Below are positions 11,351 through 18,847 of a stretch of DNA of 64,000 nucleotides, piece after piece (positions within the stretch are counted from its first letter, which is position 1; each line of letters opens with the position of its first letter). The stretch lies in assembly GCA_021776175.1 (NCBI GenBank), contig JAJFGJ010000003.1, positions 80,233 through 144,232 on the forward strand, written 5' to 3'. The DNA comes from Kiloniellaceae bacterium. Its GTDB lineage: Bacteria; Pseudomonadota; Alphaproteobacteria; Kiloniellales; J153. A program made the translations under genes and the position numbers. The notes beneath the pieces were generated by a model. It had not been told where the DNA came from and made no database searches. It saw only the letters and a list, made by a program, of their open reading frames with translations.

Positions 11351-11583
11351 TAAATCGACTGGGACAAAAGAATCCCCTCCCCCCTTGAGGGGGAGGGTTA
11401 GGGTGGGGGGGACGCGCGTCGGCGCGTCAAGAGAATCTCTCTACTGTTCCCCGTGCCGTCGCTAGGCGGTGGAAACTAGGTAAAAACAAGAATTGTGTTA
11501 CATGACGCGCGGACGCGCTTCCCCCCACCCCAGCCCTCCCCCTCAAGGGGGGAGGGAGTTCATTGGCCCCAGTCAATCCACTA
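11348..11583. repeat. 236-bp palindromic (MITE-like) repeat between glmM and thiD
   Basis: The two ends are imperfect inverted repeats of about 70 bases. The left arm (about 11348-11419) runs from TAGTAAATCGACTGGG through CCCTCCCCCCTTGAGGGGG and GGGTGGGGGG; the right arm (about 11512-11583) is its reverse complement with scattered mismatches, running from CCCCCCACCCCAG through CCCTCAAGGGGGGAGGG to CCCCAGTCAAT. Each arm also has its own small hairpin (CCCCTTGAGGGG). The central 90 bases carry no open frame. It resembles non-coding mobile or structural repeats of alphaproteobacterial intergenic regions. The transcript would fold into a very stable stem, so it probably also ends glmM transcription. 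Confidence 0.75.
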
Positions 11584-11602
11584 AAACCTTAAGGAGTGCG
11601 GC

Positions 11603-12403
11603 ATGAAGGGGCGGGTTCTTATCGCCGCCGGATCGGATTCCGGGGGCGGCGCGGGCAGACAAGCCGACATCAAGGCGGTCACGGCCTTGGGCGGTTACGC
11701 CGCCACGGCGATCACCGCCCTGACCGCGCAGAACACGCGCGGTGTCTTCGGCGTGCAGGGCGTGGCGCCGGAATTCATTCAACAACAGATGCGCGTGGTG
11801 CTCGAGGATATCGGCGCCGATGCGATCAAGACCGGCATGTTGCACACGGCCGAGGTCATCGCCGCGGTCTGCGACGTTATCGAGGAGGCGGACGAGGACA
11901 TGGCCTTGGTGGCCGATCCGGTCATGGTCGCGACCAGTGGCGATGCCCTGCTCGATGCCGGGGCGGAGAAGACCCTGGCCGAACGCTTGATCCCCCTGGC
12001 CACGGTCCTGACCCCCAACGTGCCGGAGGCCGAACGCCTAAGCGGCCTCGCGATCGCCAATACCGACGACATGCGCCGCGCCGGGGACAAGCTTCTTGCC
12101 CTCGGTCCCGACGCGGTTTTGCTCAAGGGCGGGCACCTGAAGGGCGGTAGCGTGATCGATCTCCTGATCACACCGGAAAGCGTGGAGACCTTCGCCAGCC
12201 CCCGGATCGAGACCCGGCACACCCACGGCACCGGCTGCACCCTGGCCTCGGCCATCGCCGCCGGCCTGGCGCAAGGCCTGCCGCTAAGCGACGCCGTGGC
12301 CCGGGCCCGCGATTACCTGCACGAAGCCATACGCACCGCGCCGGGTTTCGGCGCCGGCCACGGCCCGGTCAATCACGGCCACACGGTGCGGGAGTTTCCC
12401 TAA
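11603..12403 (+). CDS. thiD: Hydroxymethylpyrimidine/phosphomethylpyrimidine kinase
   Basis: ThiD phosphorylates hydroxymethylpyrimidine twice for thiamine synthesis. The 266-residue protein is family length. The N-terminus VLIAAGSDSGGGAGRQADIKA carries the pyrimidine-binding GSDSGGGAG motif; further signatures are TALTAQNTRGV, DPVMVATSGDALL, LTPNVPEAE and the C-terminal anion hole HGTGCTLASAIAAGLAQG. An AAGGAG ribosome site lies 6-7 bases before the ATG. No thiamine-pyrophosphate riboswitch is apparent in the short upstream region, which is occupied by the palindromic repeat. The 3' end overlaps the convergent MocR gene by 4 bases. Confidence 0.94.
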   Translation: MKGRVLIAAGSDSGGGAGRQADIKAVTALGGYAATAITALTAQNTRGVFGVQGVAPEFIQQQMRVVLEDIGADAIKTGMLHTAEVIAAVCDVIEEADEDMALVADPVMVATSGDALLDAGAEKTLAERLIPLATVLTPNVPEAERLSGLAIANTDDMRRAGDKLLALGPDAVLLKGGHLKGGSVIDLLITPESVETFASPRIETRHTHGTGCTLASAIAAGLAQGLPLSDAVARARDYLHEAIRTAPGFGAGHGPVNHGHTVREFP

Positions 12404-13797
12404 ACCACCGCGCCCAGGGATTCCGGCGGTTCGCTCTCCAGGAGTTCCGCTATGACATTGACCGCGCGATCCAGGGCCGCCATGTCGGCCGCGGCGCCGA
12501 AACACACGCGGATCGAATGGGTGGCGTCGCGGCGCTTGATGGCGAAGGCATCGGCGGGAGTGATGGCCACGCCGCGCGCGCGGGCTTCGGCGGCCAAGGT
12601 GCTGGCGTGCCAGGGGTCGGGCACGTTGAGCCATAGATGCAGGCTGCCTTCGCCGCATTTCACGTCATAGCCGCCCAGGACGGCCAGGGTCCGCGTGCGT
12701 CGGGCCGCCGCCTCGCGCCGCCGGGCGGCGAGGATGCGCTCCGCCCGCCCGTCGTTAATCCAGCGCGCGCCAACCTCTATGGTCAAGGGCGCCGCCATCC
12801 AACACGCCGTGCGGACGGCGGCCGCCAGCTTATCCGCCGCCTCGGGCGGTCCGGCGACGAAGCCGACACGCAGGCCCGGCGCCACGGTCTTGGACAAGCT
12901 GGTGATGTAATAGGATAGTTCCGGCGCGTAACTCGACAGGGGCGGCGGCGCCTCGGGGGCCAGCAGGCGCATGATATCGTCCTCGACAATCGCCACCCCG
13001 TGACGGCGCGCGACTTCGGCCACGGCGGCCCGGCGTTGCGCCGTCATGGTGGCGGTGGTCGGGTTCTGAAGGGTGGGGACGCAGTAAAGTGCCTTGATAT
13101 CGCCGCTCCGGCACAGGGCGTCGAAGGCCTCGGGAACAATGCCCTCGTCATCCATGGCCAGGCCGTCGAGGCGCAGGCCGAGCAGGCGCGCGGCCAATTT
13201 TATGCCAGGGTAACTCAGGGCCTCCGTCGCCACCCGGTCGCCGGGCCGGGTCAAGGCCGCCAGGGCCGTGAGCATGCCGTGCTGGGCGCCGCCGGTGACG
13301 ACGATCCGGTCCGGATCCACCTCCATTCCGCTAAGGGCGATCCACTTCGCGCCGGCGGCCCGGTGGGACCGGCGTCCGGCACAGGGTTGATAGGCCAGCA
13401 AGGACTGGAGTTGCCCCTCATCGGCCGCGATCTCGGCCAGGGTCTCGCTCAAAACCCCGCCTTCCGCCGCCGGGGGCGGGAAGTTGAAGGTCAGGTCGAT
13501 CAGGTTCCCCAACTCGTCCGTGTTCGGGGACAGAAGTTCGCTGGCGTCGCCCGAAGCCGCGCGAATATAGGTGCCCCGGCCCACTTCGCCGCCGATGAGT
13601 CCGCGCCGCTCCGCCTCGGCGTAGGCGCGGCTGACGGTGCCCACCGTCACCCCCATGCGCCACGCCAGATCGCGGTGGGTCGGCAGGCGGTCGCCGGAGT
13701 GAAAGCGCCCCGAGGCCACGTCCGAGGCCAAGGCGTCGGCGATGGCGAGGTAGCGCGGCCCGCTGCGGGAGGCTAGATCGGGAGTCCAAGTTGTCAT
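12400..13797 (-). CDS. MocR-type (GntR HTH + aminotransferase) transcription regulator
   Basis: A 465-residue MocR/PdxR-family regulator: an N-terminal GntR winged helix (about residues 10-80, LPTHRDLAWRMGVTVGTVSRAYAEAERRGLI) fused to a fold-type I aminotransferase domain (about 100-460). The pyridoxal-phosphate lysine is visible in YITSLSKTVAPGLRVGF (Lys 303), with the supporting Asn of TLQNPTT and Asp of VEDDIMR. Such proteins sense a vitamin B6 or amino-compound ligand and control a neighbouring transporter or catabolic gene. The divergent neighbour is a DUF1127 gene followed by an LctP-like permease, EamA exporter and PhzF protein, which are candidate targets. The shared upstream region has repeated GTCAAT boxes. 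Confidence 0.88.
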   Translation of the reverse strand: MTTWTPDLASRSGPRYLAIADALASDVASGRFHSGDRLPTHRDLAWRMGVTVGTVSRAYAEAERRGLIGGEVGRGTYIRAASGDASELLSPNTDELGNLIDLTFNFPPPAAEGGVLSETLAEIAADEGQLQSLLAYQPCAGRRSHRAAGAKWIALSGMEVDPDRIVVTGGAQHGMLTALAALTRPGDRVATEALSYPGIKLAARLLGLRLDGLAMDDEGIVPEAFDALCRSGDIKALYCVPTLQNPTTATMTAQRRAAVAEVARRHGVAIVEDDIMRLLAPEAPPPLSSYAPELSYYITSLSKTVAPGLRVGFVAGPPEAADKLAAAVRTACWMAAPLTIEVGARWINDGRAERILAARRREAAARRTRTLAVLGGYDVKCGEGSLHLWLNVPDPWHASTLAAEARARGVAITPADAFAIKRRDATHSIRVCFGAAADMAALDRAVNVIAELLESEPPESLGAVV

Positions 13798-13800
13798 GGT

Positions 13801-13870
13801 GACAATTTTCCAATTGACCGGATTGTCCTTAAGTCAATACAGTCAATATCAATCCAGACATGGTGTCAAT
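13801..13870. promoter_or_regulatory. Repeated GTCAAT boxes upstream of the MocR gene (candidate operator)
   Basis: The 94-base divergent region holds AGTCAATA twice in direct repeat with a 9-base period (13832-13839 and 13841-13848), a third GTCAAT at 13865-13870, and opposite-facing ATTGAC (13824) and CAATTTTCCAATTG. MocR/PdxR proteins are known to bind spaced direct repeats in their own promoters, so this is a plausible autoregulatory site. Assignment is by inference. Confidence 0.45.
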
Positions 13871-13891
13871 CTATATAGATAGGTTAAATGA

Positions 13892-14137
13892 ATGCATACA
13901 ATATCAGAGCGAAGACCGCTCAATCTTCCGTTTAGTGTCATTCGTCCACCCAGCCCACGGTTCGGCTTACGTATGCGCGCGATCTTGCTGCGTGCGGCGG
14001 CTATGGTGCTGACTTGGCAAGACAGGCGGGCCCAGCGGATTGCCTTGGCCAAGCTGGAGAACCGCATGTTGAGGGACATCGGGCTGACACGCGATGACAT
14101 CGCGAACGAAATCCGGCGTCCGTTTTGGCTGGGCTAA
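13892..14137 (+). CDS. DUF1127 (YjiS-like) small protein
   Basis: An 81-residue protein whose C-terminal half matches the DUF1127 family: WQDRRAQRIALAKLENRMLRDIGLTRDDIANEIRRPFW, with the typical LxxLxxRMLRDIGLTR core and terminal RPFW. Members are small Arg-rich proteins; some in Rhizobiales affect RNA and carbon metabolism through binding RNA or regulators, but this one is uncharacterised. The reading from 13892 has an unconserved 27-residue leader; ATG at 13973 would give a core-only protein. It is divergent from the MocR gene and 26 bases before the LctP-like gene. Confidence 0.8.
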   Translation: MHTISERRPLNLPFSVIRPPSPRFGLRMRAILLRAAAMVLTWQDRRAQRIALAKLENRMLRDIGLTRDDIANEIRRPFWLG

Positions 14138-14163
14138 TACAATGACACGGACCTAATACAGTC

Positions 14164-15645
14164 ATGCTCGTGGCCCTGGCGGCAGCTCCTTTACTGACCC
14201 CGGTCGTCCTGCTCCTGGTCTTGCGCCTCTCGGCGCTGGTGGCCGGGGTTGCCGGTCTGGCGGTCGCGCTCGTCTTGGCGGTCTTTGTCCCGGCCTTCGC
14301 TTTGGAGGCCGGAGAGCTGGGGCAGGCCCTGACGGCCGGGGCGCTGGTGACCTGGATGGTCGCCTATGTCCTGCTTGGCGGCATGGCCCTTTACGAGGTC
14401 ATGCGCGAGGCCGGTGCCTTGAAGGCCATCGCAGATTCGGTTGCCGAGGCGGTGCCCGATCCAAGCCGCCGGGCCTTGATCCTGGTCCTCGGCCTCTCGG
14501 TGTTCTTCGAATCGGCGACTGGATTCGGCATCGGTATCGTGGTCACGGCGCCGCTGTTCCTCGCCCTGGGTCACAAGCCGCGAGACGCGGCCTTGCTCGC
14601 CTTGGCCGGGCAGGGCGCGGTCACCTGGGGCGCTCTGGCCGTGGGCACCGTGCTCGGCGCGGAATTGACCGGCGTGCCCTCGGCGCGCTTGGGTGTTTTG
14701 GCGGCGCCGCTTAGCCTGCCTCTCATCCTGGCCTGCGGCCTGGCGGCGGTGGGGTGGACCGCCGGATGGCGCGCGGCGGTGCGGCGCCTGCCCGAGACCG
14801 CGCTCTACGCGGCGGTGCTTGTGGGCGTCCTCATGGCGGCGAGCGCGAGCTTGGGAGTCGAGACAGCCGGTATGGTAGGCGGCTTGGCCGTGACCGCGCT
14901 GGGTCTCGCGATCTCTCGATACGGGCAACGAAAACCCGCGCCGGTTTCCAGGCGGCGGCCGGGCGGCCCGCCCTTGGGCCGGGCACTGGCGCCTTTCGCG
15001 ATCCTACTTCTGGCATTGCTGGCGACGCGGTTGAGTGAGCCGCTCGGACTTTGGTTGCGGCAGGTGGCCGTTCTCTCGGCCCCGGGGAGCGAACTTAGGG
15101 TGCCGCTTTTGTACAATCCGGGATTCTGGCTGCTGGCGGCGGCGGCAATCTCAATACCGTTCCTGGGCGTCAGCGCGCGGCGCCTGGCGCCGCTCGCCGC
15201 CCCGGCCTCGCGCCGCTGGTTGACCGCCACGCTCGCCGTCGCCGGGTTTCTGTGTTTTTCCCAGATCATGACCGCCAGCGGCATGACCATGACCCTGGCG
15301 GCGGCGGTCGCCGAAGCCGCCGGGCGGGCCTACGTTTACATACTGCCCCCGGTTGGCGGTCTGGGGGGATTTCTGACCGCGAGCAACGCCGGCTCCAACG
15401 CCATGTTCGCGGTGTTCCATGCCGCCCTCGGCGCGCGGCTCGAGCTTCCCGCCGATTGGGTCGCGGCGGCGCAGAACGCGTCCGGGGCGAACACGACGCT
15501 GGCCTCGCCCGGGCGGGTCATTCTGGCCGCCACCGTGACCGGCCTGGTGGGGCGCGAGGGCGAACTCATGCGCCCGGCCTTGGCGCTGGCCGCGATCGGC
15601 CTGCTAGGAACAATCGCCGTGTTCGGGATCGCGGTTCATGACTGA
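14164..15645 (+). CDS. LctP-family (L-lactate permease-like) transporter
   Basis: A 493-residue integral membrane protein with about 12-14 hydrophobic helices. The segment SVFFESATGFGIGIVVTAPLFLALG corresponds to the conserved E(A/S)A(A/T)GFG region of the lactate/glycolate permease family, and SNAGSNAMFAVF near the C-terminus matches the family's SNTxxNxLF motif. It is a little shorter than E. coli LldP (551). The substrate is probably a 2-hydroxy-monocarboxylate but no lactate dehydrogenase gene is nearby, so that is uncertain. The stop overlaps the EamA gene start by 8 bases. Confidence 0.85.
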   Translation: MLVALAAAPLLTPVVLLLVLRLSALVAGVAGLAVALVLAVFVPAFALEAGELGQALTAGALVTWMVAYVLLGGMALYEVMREAGALKAIADSVAEAVPDPSRRALILVLGLSVFFESATGFGIGIVVTAPLFLALGHKPRDAALLALAGQGAVTWGALAVGTVLGAELTGVPSARLGVLAAPLSLPLILACGLAAVGWTAGWRAAVRRLPETALYAAVLVGVLMAASASLGVETAGMVGGLAVTALGLAISRYGQRKPAPVSRRRPGGPPLGRALAPFAILLLALLATRLSEPLGLWLRQVAVLSAPGSELRVPLLYNPGFWLLAAAAISIPFLGVSARRLAPLAAPASRRWLTATLAVAGFLCFSQIMTASGMTMTLAAAVAEAAGRAYVYILPPVGGLGGFLTASNAGSNAMFAVFHAALGARLELPADWVAAAQNASGANTTLASPGRVILAATVTGLVGREGELMRPALALAAIGLLGTIAVFGIAVHD

Positions 15646-16558
15646 GCCCGTCCGTACCACTTCGCATTCGGCCGTGCTGGCCGCCGTGGGCCTAAGCGTC
15701 TTTATCTGGGCCGCGACGCCCCTGGTCACCAAGATCGCCGTGGGGGGACTCTATCCTCTCGCGGTCGGCGTGTGGCGGACTCTGCTGGGCGCCCTGGGGG
15801 CAATTCCATTCGTTATCCTGGGCCGCTTGCGCTTGCCCGTGAGCGGGCCGGGCCGGGCGTGGCTTTTGGTTTCGGCCCTGGGCGGCTTCGTTGCCTTCCC
15901 AATTCTCTTCAGCTTGGGACTGGGACGCACGAGTGCCGGGCACGGCGCCTTGTTGCTGGGTGTCCTGCCGGTGCTCACCGGGCTTTTCGCCGCCCTGGTG
16001 GAACGCCGCCTGCCCGGCCGGAGCTGGGCGCTGGGGTGTGTCCTGGCGGTGCTCGGCACAGCGGTTCTGGTTGGCGCGCGCTTTGGCCTGGGCGCCGGGG
16101 AACCGGGCATGGAGGCCCATGGGCGCGCGACCTGGCAGGGCGATGTCTTGGTCCTGCTTTCCGCCATGGCCGCCTCCACCGGTTATGTCGCCGGCGCCCT
16201 GGCGGCGCGCGAGGCCGGCACTTGGGCCGTCACCTTCTGGGGGCTTATTATCGGGGCGGCCGTCCTCTTGCCTTTTGTTCCGGCCGTGGTGTCGCTGGAT
16301 TCCTTATGGAACGCCTCCGGGCCGATAGTTTTTTCCATCGCCTACCTGGCCGCCGGCTCGTCGATACTGGCCTACGCGGCATGGTACTGGGCCCTGGGAA
16401 TGGGCGGCATCGGGCACACGGGGGTTACTCAATTCATTCAACCTCTCATTGGCTTAGTCCTGGCGGTTGCCATATTGAATGAGGAATTGACTTGGCCCAT
16501 GGCGGTCGCCGCCGGCGCGATTCTCGGCGGTGTCGCGCTGGCGCGGCGGCGAAGCTAA
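15638..16558 (+). CDS. EamA-family (DMT superfamily) exporter
   Basis: A 306-residue membrane protein with ten predicted helices in two EamA repeats (about residues 14-145 and 165-300); WAATPLVTKIAVGGLYPLAVGVWRTLLGA in the first and SSILAYAAWYWALGMGGIGHTG in the second are typical. Family members export amino acids, metabolites or drugs. The 8-base overlap with the LctP-like gene and the short gap to the PhzF gene suggest a common transcript. The substrate cannot be deduced. Confidence 0.88.
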   Translation: MTEPVRTTSHSAVLAAVGLSVFIWAATPLVTKIAVGGLYPLAVGVWRTLLGALGAIPFVILGRLRLPVSGPGRAWLLVSALGGFVAFPILFSLGLGRTSAGHGALLLGVLPVLTGLFAALVERRLPGRSWALGCVLAVLGTAVLVGARFGLGAGEPGMEAHGRATWQGDVLVLLSAMAASTGYVAGALAAREAGTWAVTFWGLIIGAAVLLPFVPAVVSLDSLWNASGPIVFSIAYLAAGSSILAYAAWYWALGMGGIGHTGVTQFIQPLIGLVLAVAILNEELTWPMAVAAGAILGGVALARRRS

Positions 16559-16586
16559 ATCACGTAATATCAAAGGGAAAGCGATC

Positions 16587-17366
16587 ATGGATATTCCAAT
16601 TTATCAAGTCGATGCCTTCGCGTCCGAGGTTTTCAAGGGCAATCCGGCGGCCGTGTGCCCGCTTGAGGATTGGCTGCCGGACGAGACCCTGCAAGCCATC
16701 GCCGTCGAAAACAATTTGTCGGAGACGGCGTACCTGGTGGAGCGCGGGGACGACTACGATCTGCGCTGGTTCACCCCGGCCGCCGAAGTCGACCTCTGCG
16801 GCCATGCGACCTTGGGCAGCGCTTATGTTATCGCCCATCATCTGCGGCCCGGCGCCGATACGATGCGCTTTCACACCCGCAGCGGAGTCTTGACCGTGAC
16901 CCGCCAGGGCGAGTCCTTCACCCTCGATTTTCCGGTCCTGAAGCGCGAGCGGGCGCCGGACGACCCGGACGTGGTATCGGCCCTGGGCGCCGCGCCGGTT
17001 GAAATCTGGGAGTCCATGGATCTCATGGCGGTGTTTCAAAGCGAGGCCGAAGTTCGCGCCATGCGGCCCGATATGGCCAAGGTGGCGGCTTTGAAAACAC
17101 GGGGCGTCATCGTGACCGCGCCGGGCGACGAGTGCGACTTCGTCTCGCGCTTCTTCGCCCCGCAGTCCGGCATTCCCGAGGACCCGGTGACCGGATCGGC
17201 GCACTGCATCACGACCCCCTATTGGGCCAAGCGCCTGGGTAAATCGAAGATGACCGCGCGCCAGATCTCGAAGCGCGGCGGCGATTTGTCGGTCGAGGAC
17301 AAGGGCGGGCGAATCCTTATCTCCGGCCGGGTCGCGCCCTACATGGAGGGCCGAATTCGTGTCTAG
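16587..17366 (+). CDS. PhzF-family isomerase/epimerase
   Basis: A 259-residue PhzF-family protein (YddE-like, diaminopimelate-epimerase fold). MDIPIYQVDAFASEVFKGNPAAVC, the catalytic Glu in NNLSETAYL (Glu 46-47), DLCGHATLGSAYV and EDPVTGSAHC are the family signatures. PhzF itself isomerises a phenazine precursor, but most homologues have no known substrate and no other phenazine genes are present. The ATG at 16587 was chosen because AAGGGAAAG lies just upstream and the conserved MDIPIYQVDAF begins there; a frame open from 16530 lies inside the EamA gene. The last 8 bases overlap the GNAT gene. Confidence 0.92.
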   Translation: MDIPIYQVDAFASEVFKGNPAAVCPLEDWLPDETLQAIAVENNLSETAYLVERGDDYDLRWFTPAAEVDLCGHATLGSAYVIAHHLRPGADTMRFHTRSGVLTVTRQGESFTLDFPVLKRERAPDDPDVVSALGAAPVEIWESMDLMAVFQSEAEVRAMRPDMAKVAALKTRGVIVTAPGDECDFVSRFFAPQSGIPEDPVTGSAHCITTPYWAKRLGKSKMTARQISKRGGDLSVEDKGGRILISGRVAPYMEGRIRV

Positions 17367-17868
17367 CTTCCGCCGGATCGTCATCGCGCCCGCGAATGGC
17401 GCGAGGGCGATGGAATCCGTGCGCGGATTGTTTCTGGAGTACCAGTCTTGGCTGGGTGTCGATCTCTGCTTTCAGGGCTTCGACGAGGAACTGGCCAGTC
17501 TCCCCGGCCGGTACAGGCCGCCCGGCGGCGGGCTGTGGCTGGCCCGGGTGGATGGCTGCCTGGCCGGCTGTATCGGTTTCCGGCCCCTGAATGACGGCGA
17601 ATGCGAGATGAAACGGTTGTGGGTCCGGCCGGACTACCGGGGTCTTGGTCTTGGCCGCCGCCTGGCCGAGACCTGCATCGGGGCGGTCCCCGCCGGCGGT
17701 TACGACGCCATGTGCCTCGATACGCTGGGATTCATGGCCGAGGCGCGGACGCTCTACGAAAGCCTGGGGTTTCATGAAATTCCAGCCTACTACGACAACC
17801 CGCTCGAGGACGTGCGCTACATGAGGCTTGAGTTCGCGGCTGGCGGGACCGGTTCGGCTCAGGCATAG
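17359..17868 (+). CDS. GNAT-family N-acetyltransferase
   Basis: A 169-residue acetyltransferase of the GNAT fold. The acetyl-CoA binding motif A is visible as MKRLWVRPDYRGLGLGRRL (about residues 84-102) with the RGxGxG-like loop, and motif B as CLDTLGFMAEARTLYESLGF. The substrate is unknown; overlap with the PhzF gene suggests a related small-molecule role. The length is normal. Confidence 0.88.
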   Translation: MSSFRRIVIAPANGARAMESVRGLFLEYQSWLGVDLCFQGFDEELASLPGRYRPPGGGLWLARVDGCLAGCIGFRPLNDGECEMKRLWVRPDYRGLGLGRRLAETCIGAVPAGGYDAMCLDTLGFMAEARTLYESLGFHEIPAYYDNPLEDVRYMRLEFAAGGTGSAQA

Positions 17869-17911
17869 TTCGCGCGCACGGGGCTGAATGCGATCGAAGG
17901 GGCGAAGAGAA

Positions 17912-18376
17912 ATGACGGCGCGTTTTTTCGAGGATTTCGAAATCGGCGAGCGCTTCCGCGGCCCTGGGGCCACCTTGAGCGAGTCGCAGATCCTCGACTT
18001 CGCGCTAAGCTACGATCCGCAACCCTTTCATCTGGATAAAGAAGCCGCCGCCGAGTCCCCCTATGGCGGCCTGATCGCCAGTGGATTTCAGACCCTGGCC
18101 CTGGGTTTTCGTATGTTCTATCAGGCTAATATCATCAATGGCTGTTCGCTTGGTTCGCCGGGCATGGATGAACTACGCTGGCTGGCCCCGGTGCGTCCCG
18201 GCGACACCCTGCATACCGAGGCCGAGGTTATTTCCAAGCGCGATTCGCGCTCGCGCCCCGACCGCGGCACCCTGATCATGGCCTATGAAATCAAGAACCA
18301 GACCGGCGAGACCGCGATGACCTTTACCTGCACGCACATCTTGCTGAAACGGCCCGAAGTGGGGGCGGCGGACTAA
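17912..18376 (+). CDS. MaoC-like dehydratase
   Basis: A 154-residue hot-dog-fold protein of the MaoC family, which hydrates or dehydrates acyl-CoA enoyl groups. The N-terminal FEDFEIGERFRGPGATLSESQILDFALSYDPQPFHLD holds the conserved region in which Asp (DPQPFH) and His form the catalytic dyad, followed by GLIASGFQTLALGFRM. The ATG at 17912 after GAAGAGAA was preferred to 17888, since conserved sequence begins there. It is the last plus-strand gene of the group, 25 bases before a convergent gene. Confidence 0.88.
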   Translation: MTARFFEDFEIGERFRGPGATLSESQILDFALSYDPQPFHLDKEAAAESPYGGLIASGFQTLALGFRMFYQANIINGCSLGSPGMDELRWLAPVRPGDTLHTEAEVISKRDSRSRPDRGTLIMAYEIKNQTGETAMTFTCTHILLKRPEVGAAD

Positions 18377-18400
18377 ATACGGCTAATTTCCGTTCCACGT

Positions 18401-18832
18401 CTAGTTTATCGTCCGGGAGAGTTCGCTCTGATTGGCGGCCAGTTGGTGGACTAGGCCGTGCACGTCGCTCACCGCCCAGAGATTGGCCATCAAGCCATCC
18501 TGGAAGGTGAAATGGGCGCTGCCAAGCCAGCTGATCCGCTTGCCCGTGGGAGCGAATCCCAATAGCTCACCGCGATGCGATCCTGTGTAGCGGAGCTTGA
18601 CGATGACCCGGGTATCCTGCGCCGTGATCTCCAGGATCTCGCAATGAAAATCCGGCATCGCTCGCAAGACGTTGTTGATGAAGTTCTCGAATTGATCGTG
18701 GCCGATCAGCTCGGCCCCAAGCGAGCCGCGATAGATAAACTCGGGATGAAAGATCTCCGCCAGGGGAGGCTGGTTACCCCAGCTCCACATCTCGTCGTAT
18801 AACTTGCGGACTATATCTGTGAGTGACGGCAC
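18401..18832 (-). CDS. SnoaL-like (NTF2-fold) protein
   Basis: A 143-residue protein of the SnoaL-like polyketide-cyclase/ester-cyclase group in the NTF2 superfamily: DIVRKLYDEMWSWGNQPPLAEIFHPEFIYRG, an amphipathic N-terminal helix, then strands including IVKLRYTGSHRGELLGFAPTGKRISW. The start is a GTG with GGAGGG about 10 bases upstream. The fold often binds small hydrophobic ligands; no function can be assigned. It reads in the same direction as the SLC13 transporter gene 15 bases upstream. Confidence 0.75.
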   Translation of the reverse strand: MPSLTDIVRKLYDEMWSWGNQPPLAEIFHPEFIYRGSLGAELIGHDQFENFINNVLRAMPDFHCEILEITAQDTRVIVKLRYTGSHRGELLGFAPTGKRISWLGSAHFTFQDGLMANLWAVSDVHGLVHQLAANQSELSRTIN

Positions 18833-18847
18833 CGCTAATGATCCCTC

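Noticed and set aside
11351..11602. TPP riboswitch before thiD
   Set aside because: The region is filled by a palindromic repeat and lacks the CUGAGA and pyrimidine-binding motifs.
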